Shown here: piece by piece, positions 34,965 through 38,392 of the stretch
How the letters are laid out: every line of letters starts with the position of its first letter
Numbering within the stretch: position 1 is the first letter of the stretch
From: a bacterium
Lineage (GTDB): Bacteria > Planctomycetota > SZUA-567
DNA: 38,392 nucleotides
Assembly: GCA_003245715.1 (NCBI GenBank)
Contig: QKCJ01000001.1
Coordinates: 1-38,392 of the forward strand
Reading direction: 5' to 3'
Translations under genes and position numbers: made by a program
The notes under the pieces: generated by a model
The model's database searches: none
What the model was told of the DNA's origin: nothing
What the model saw: the letters and a program-made list of their open reading frames with translations, nothing else

Positions 34965-35406
34965 ATTTTTCAACCGTGCGCCCATACAAAAAACCATTCT
35001 CTTGTAACGCCTTCGCAGTGCTTGAAGTATAGCGTCCTCCGGGCCAGACAAAACCTGGGCATGAACGCTGAAACAAATCTTCCAGAAAATGCCGAGCGTC
35101 CACTGCAGACTGAATAAATTGTGAATCAGGAACCAGCCCGGCGCCCTCATGGTTCATACAATGTGATGCCACATGAAATCCTGAGTATAATTTATGCAGA
35201 TCATTCTTGCCAAGTCTGCCGGCAATGTATCCGTTGAAAGACCATCTGTCATAACCCTTGTCCGCCCACTTTGGAGTAATCCGTTGTTCTCCATGAAATG
35301 CGGGGCAAAGATTAAATGTCGCTTTTGCATTATATTTTTTAAACAATTCAACCAGTCTTATATCGTTAAATACTCCATCATCCCAACATTGAACGACTCT
35401 TACCAT
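34965..35406 (-). pseudogene. NodB-type polysaccharide deacetylase, 3' end lost to the IS
   Basis: The frame from 35406 gives MVRVVQCWDDGVFNDIRLVE and AKATFNLCP, a NodB-homology domain. The metal-binding triad is visible as Asp10 with His82 and His86 in SHCMNH, followed by FVWPGGRYT. The native protein runs to about residue 147 (GFLYGRTVEK); the remaining 24 codons of the open frame are IS sequence. Family members usually extend well beyond this. Such enzymes deacetylate polysaccharides. It starts 43 bases after the GH78-like gene with the weak site GGAGTGG, in one run with it. The missing 3' part is not found left of the IS. Confidence 0.82.
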
Positions 35407-35449
35407 AATAAAGATCCACTCCGCACAATAAGCCTTATTTAAAATATCA

Positions 35450-37447
35450 CTACTCGTTTATATGTCTAAGCCAATACGACGGTGAACCGCCCCATGCATG
35501 TGAGTAATCTCCTCCGTACCATGATTCACGCAAACCTTCACTGGCGAAAACATTCCAGCGGGAAAACAGTGCGTCACCATATTTTTCCCACTGTTGGTAC
35601 CGATCGACTGCTTCAAACAGATAGTGCATGAAATAGGGAGTTGGCTGTAAAAGAGTTTGGTCATTAACAACCCTATCAAGCAAAGTAAGAGCCATTTCAA
35701 AGTCTTCAACCAAACCACAAGACAACGCAAGAATATTTGTATGGCTTGTATAGGAAATTACCCCATCATCAGCTGGCAACCATTTGTTCGGCTCAACTTC
35801 AGTAGCAAATGGGATACCATCGCAGAACAGTCTTTTTTCTTTATCCCACAATAATTCATTAAAAGCCTTACCGATTCGCGCCATCAAATACCTACACATA
35901 CTGGCATATGAAAAATCTTCAAGTGCTTCTGACATAGCAATACAAACTTCCAGAGCTTGATGAAAAAATGCGGTCATGCAAGCGGTTCCCCGTGAAGCCG
36001 GCGGATGATGATAGGTAAAACCGCTTTCTACTTTCCAATCAATAAAAAGATAATTGTCTGCGTTTGACAATAAACTGTTTTCGCCGATAAAACCTTCAAA
36101 ACGGCTAATCCTTGACTTTACAGTATCATATAATTCAGACAGAAATTCCTTATCTCCGGTAAATCGCCAATATTCATAAAGCATCATCAAATAAGATAAT
36201 TCATATGATGTGTGAAATAATTTTCCTTTCTGCCGTAACAACAAGGCCGTGCGCAAAAGATCAGCCCGTACCAAGCGGCTTTCACCATATCCAGCATAAG
36301 CCATCAATGCTTCGATACGGTAATCTCCAGTACACCCCAAACCTTCCTGATGAATGGGAGAATCCAGATGCATCCGGTGCATGCATAAAGCAAGATTATT
36401 CAAACACTGGGTATCTACTGCCTTGAACTTTGCAGCAGATTGCGGGAGTTCTTTACGTAGCGGAAGTGGAAACCCTCTTTTATACGCGCCTAAATTTGAC
36501 AGTTTAACCCTAATAGAAGGATCTGGAGATTGCAGGCAGGTGGGGACAACTGTAATTTTTACCCACTTGAACGCATGCATCTTTACGGAACGATAGCGCA
36601 TTTTTTTTCTACCACTGATTATTTTTTCAGTGGGGTTTGTAGCTGGACATATACCCATTTGCTCCTGAAATTCCAATTCAATACTTGCGAGTTCTCCCGC
36701 ATTTATTTCCATAGAAAAATGTGCCGCAATTTCTTCAGGGAAACGCAAATAAAAGAAAACCGGGGATCCTGGGTTAACAACAATCTCATTTCTTCTTACG
36801 GTAACTTCAGAATTATTATATGAGTGCGGAAATACAACTTCTTCAAAAGGGATAAATTCATTTTTTTGAGGAGGAAGATCCAACCGCATTAATCGTTTGT
36901 CTCCCACAGGTATACAACGGCACCAGTGAGTATCATCCTCTGCGATAAAAGCGTTGTATTGACGCATATCAATAAATGAATAATTTCGGCGGCAACGCCA
37001 GCTTTCTGCGGATATCTCTATTACGTTTTCGCAGTTATACAACTCGAAAAATATCCAGCCCTTGCCGTCAGTATAGTCCATTTGGGTAAATCCGGCCGGA
37101 AATACTTCAAATGTTATAAGATTATTTCCCTGAACAAAAAATTCGGAAAGATCCCTTTCATCGTAAAACCACCAATTTGGAGGAGTGGTATTATTATAGT
37201 CCCCCCCAACCTCTACCGGGCCGTCATCAACAAATTGTCCGTTAATGAACAATCGGAAACGGCAACCGCCAGAAAAACGACAGGTTATGTTGGTGAAGTC
37301 GGTAATCACAAGTTCTGATTGGAATACAAGCATACATTCAGGGCACAGGGTCTCTTTATCAAAAAAAGATACCGGCAATTTCTGCAATTCCGGAAAGTCT
37401 TCTTCATTGCACCAGACACAGTTATGCGCATAAATTGATTCGATCAT
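35450..37447 (-). CDS. GH78-like glycosidase (alpha-L-rhamnosidase type), C-terminally short
   Basis: This 665-residue protein has N-terminal beta-sandwich regions (about 30-330; FRLFINGQFVDDGP resembles Bac_rhamnosid_N) and then an alpha/alpha barrel. The key motif DSPIHQEGLGCTGD (362-375) aligns with DCPxRDERLGWTGD of GH78, placing the putative general acid at Glu368. It ends at SHAWGGSPSYWL, where GH78 enzymes usually continue into a C-terminal beta domain of about 70-90 residues; that part is absent, and the next gene's leader follows directly. Alpha-L-rhamnosidase activity is likely only by family. No signal peptide is visible, so it may be cytoplasmic. It is part of the run interrupted by ISs. 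Confidence 0.82.
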   Translation of the reverse strand: MIESIYAHNCVWCNEEDFPELQKLPVSFFDKETLCPECMLVFQSELVITDFTNITCRFSGGCRFRLFINGQFVDDGPVEVGGDYNNTTPPNWWFYDERDLSEFFVQGNNLITFEVFPAGFTQMDYTDGKGWIFFELYNCENVIEISAESWRCRRNYSFIDMRQYNAFIAEDDTHWCRCIPVGDKRLMRLDLPPQKNEFIPFEEVVFPHSYNNSEVTVRRNEIVVNPGSPVFFYLRFPEEIAAHFSMEINAGELASIELEFQEQMGICPATNPTEKIISGRKKMRYRSVKMHAFKWVKITVVPTCLQSPDPSIRVKLSNLGAYKRGFPLPLRKELPQSAAKFKAVDTQCLNNLALCMHRMHLDSPIHQEGLGCTGDYRIEALMAYAGYGESRLVRADLLRTALLLRQKGKLFHTSYELSYLMMLYEYWRFTGDKEFLSELYDTVKSRISRFEGFIGENSLLSNADNYLFIDWKVESGFTYHHPPASRGTACMTAFFHQALEVCIAMSEALEDFSYASMCRYLMARIGKAFNELLWDKEKRLFCDGIPFATEVEPNKWLPADDGVISYTSHTNILALSCGLVEDFEMALTLLDRVVNDQTLLQPTPYFMHYLFEAVDRYQQWEKYGDALFSRWNVFASEGLRESWYGGDYSHAWGGSPSYWLRHINE

Positions 37448-37472
37448 ATTTTTGATCCTTTATGGAATCCAC

Positions 37473-37900
37473 TTAAGAGATACGCGCACAAAGTTTTATT
37501 CGGTTGTCTTGGGGGTAAAAATAATTTGATTCAGGATCATAGCTACCGCATTCCAATTTTAATTCATAAGTAAATCCTGAATGTGTATACTTGATTACTT
37601 TCGACGTAAATTCAATTACTGTCCCTTCTGAAACGCTGTTTTCATATACCATTCGTATACACATATCGTTTGAAGCAAATTGATATTCAACGGAGTTTTC
37701 CCGACATGTAATTATAATTGGCGCCCCATCGCTGCCCCATTCAATCTCAAGAGATTTGTCTGGGAGTTCATTTATGTTTTTAATCTTGCCAGAGCCGGTT
37801 TCCAGCCTGAAGCCGATAGATGGCGGAACTGGAACTGGCCGAAAAGGTGTGCGCAGACTGCCTTCAGCCTGACCTGCTTTCCGCCAACGAAAGCCATCCA
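37473..37900 (-). pseudogene. 3' fragment of an unknown gene upstream of the GH78-like gene
   Basis: The minus frame from about 37850 to 37473 encodes a credible C-terminus: SIGFRLETGSGKIKNINELP, then ITCRENSVEYQFASNDMCIR and ending NRIKLCARIS, with beta-strand-like alternation. Upstream the open frame runs into sequence antisense to an IS256-family transposase, so the 5' part is missing and the exact junction is unclear. It ends 25 bases before the GH78-like start, so the two were probably one operon. I do not recognise the family. Confidence 0.6.
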
Positions 37901-38392
37901 TAAGTGGCAAGGCATCATACAGACAGCGGTACTGGATTCTGCTGGTCTGGTATTGCAGGTTCAAAATGAGTCTGCAGGTAGTCGATAACGTATAATATTG
38001 TTCGCACTTTCGGGACAGGACATGATCCGCAAGGAACTGGGCGATATGGTCAAGGGTACGGTCGAGGAAACGCTGAACCATTTGCTTGATGAGGAAGCTG
38101 ACCGGCTTTGCGGAGCCAAGCGGTATGAGCGCAGCGAGGTACGTAAAGATTACCGCTGCGGCAAGCGGGAGCGGAAACTTCAAACGAAAGCTGGCACGGT
38201 GACGCTGCAGGTTCCCAAGCTCAGATCATTGCCTTTCGAAAGTGCCATTATTGAGCGCTACCGCAGACGTGAGTGCAGCGTGGAAGAAGCACTGATTGAG
38301 ATGTACCTGGCCGGTGTTTCAGTGCGCCGGGTAGAGGATATCACTGAAGCACTGTGGGGAGAGAAGGTTAGTCCCAGCACCGTCAGCAAGCT
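37900..38392 (+). mobile_element. IS256-family element, left part; continues past the window
   Basis: The transposase at 38022 onward defines the element. Its left boundary is uncertain: between about 37860 and 38021 composition is higher in GC than the interrupted gene, but I could not see the other terminal repeat to fix the end. A TATAAT (37991-37996) lies just upstream of the transposase start. Confidence 0.75.
38022..38392 (+). CDS. IS256-family (mutator-type) transposase, N-terminal part
   Basis: The frame from ATG 38022 is open to the window end, 123 residues: MIRKELGDMVKGTVEETLNH, EEADRLCGAKRYER, LQTKAGTVTLQVPKLRSLPF and later ALIEMYLAGVSVRRVEDITE, ALWGEKVSPSTVSKL. This is the typical N-terminal region of Transposase_mut proteins, which precedes the DDE catalytic domain (not in view). 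An in-frame TTG at 37998 is an alternative start after a stop at 37986. No internal stop is seen, so the copy may be intact. The long minus-strand open frame over it is a shadow. Confidence 0.93.
   Translation, partial: MIRKELGDMVKGTVEETLNHLLDEEADRLCGAKRYERSEVRKDYRCGKRERKLQTKAGTVTLQVPKLRSLPFESAIIERYRRRECSVEEALIEMYLAGVSVRRVEDITEALWGEKVSPSTVSK

Noticed and set aside
34026..34968. Target-site duplication around the IS407-like element
   Set aside because: With TG...CA ends the flanks AAAT and ATTT are not direct repeats; AATT only works if the ends are moved and is palindromic, so it is not evidence.
37900..38183. N-terminal half of a 236-codon minus-strand frame with a membrane-like start
   Set aside because: It is antisense to the IS256-family transposase; only the C-terminal part downstream looks like a real protein.
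1..38392. CRISPR array, prophage, toxin-antitoxin or restriction system
   Set aside because: No regularly spaced repeats and no matching protein families were found on either strand.

Overview
The window looks like chromosomal DNA of a Gram-negative bacterium. LPS and envelope genes are present (a KpsF/GutQ-type arabinose-5-phosphate isomerase and an MsbA-like flippase), along with many lipoproteins and signal peptides. The mix of core metabolism with a large secreted-protein content, a GH78-like glycosidase and a NodB deacetylase would fit the Planctomycetes-Verrucomicrobia-Lentisphaerae group. That placement is an inference from gene content only, not from any search.

Layout. Positions 1-183 hold the right end of an IS3-family (IS407-like) element. 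Next are tRNA-Asp (363-439, minus), a YugP-type membrane protease (601-1296, minus) and an IlvD/Edd dehydratase (1514-3232, minus). A strong promoter at 3524-3552 precedes three tandem secreted paralogs (3613-5608), followed by a terminator and RNase P RNA (5711-6081, minus) with its own promoter. Then come an MsbA-like ABC exporter, metK and recN on plus; an envelope-sugar operon on minus (phosphohexomutase, HAD phosphatase, RmlD-like reductase); a lipoprotein; and exonuclease III. The pyrimidine/arginine genes carA and carB (16653-21646) are separated by a small lipoprotein gene. After them are a solitary etfB, kdsD on minus, an acidic two-domain protein with a possible leader ORF, and a TPR protein. 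A minus-strand run follows (GT39-like membrane glycosyltransferase, UvrD/PcrA helicase, small secreted protein), then a 54-residue lipoprotein missed by size filters, and a 1282-residue hybrid sensor kinase with two extracytoplasmic solute-binding domains.

The right end (34030-38392) is accessory and damaged. An IS407-like element has lost its DDE core. It cuts a NodB polysaccharide deacetylase gene, which lies in a run with a C-terminally short GH78-like glycosidase and the 3' fragment of an unknown protein. An IS256-family transposase then enters at the window edge. A small carbohydrate-processing operon therefore appears to have been cut at both ends by insertion sequences.

No CRISPR array, prophage or complete defence system is visible. 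The most unusual items are the triplicated secreted jelly-roll-like family, the tandem-receptor hybrid kinase, the lipoprotein between carA and carB, the leader ORF with competing hairpins before the acidic protein, and the IS wreckage, including a 61-bp insertion that creates a perfect inverted duplication.
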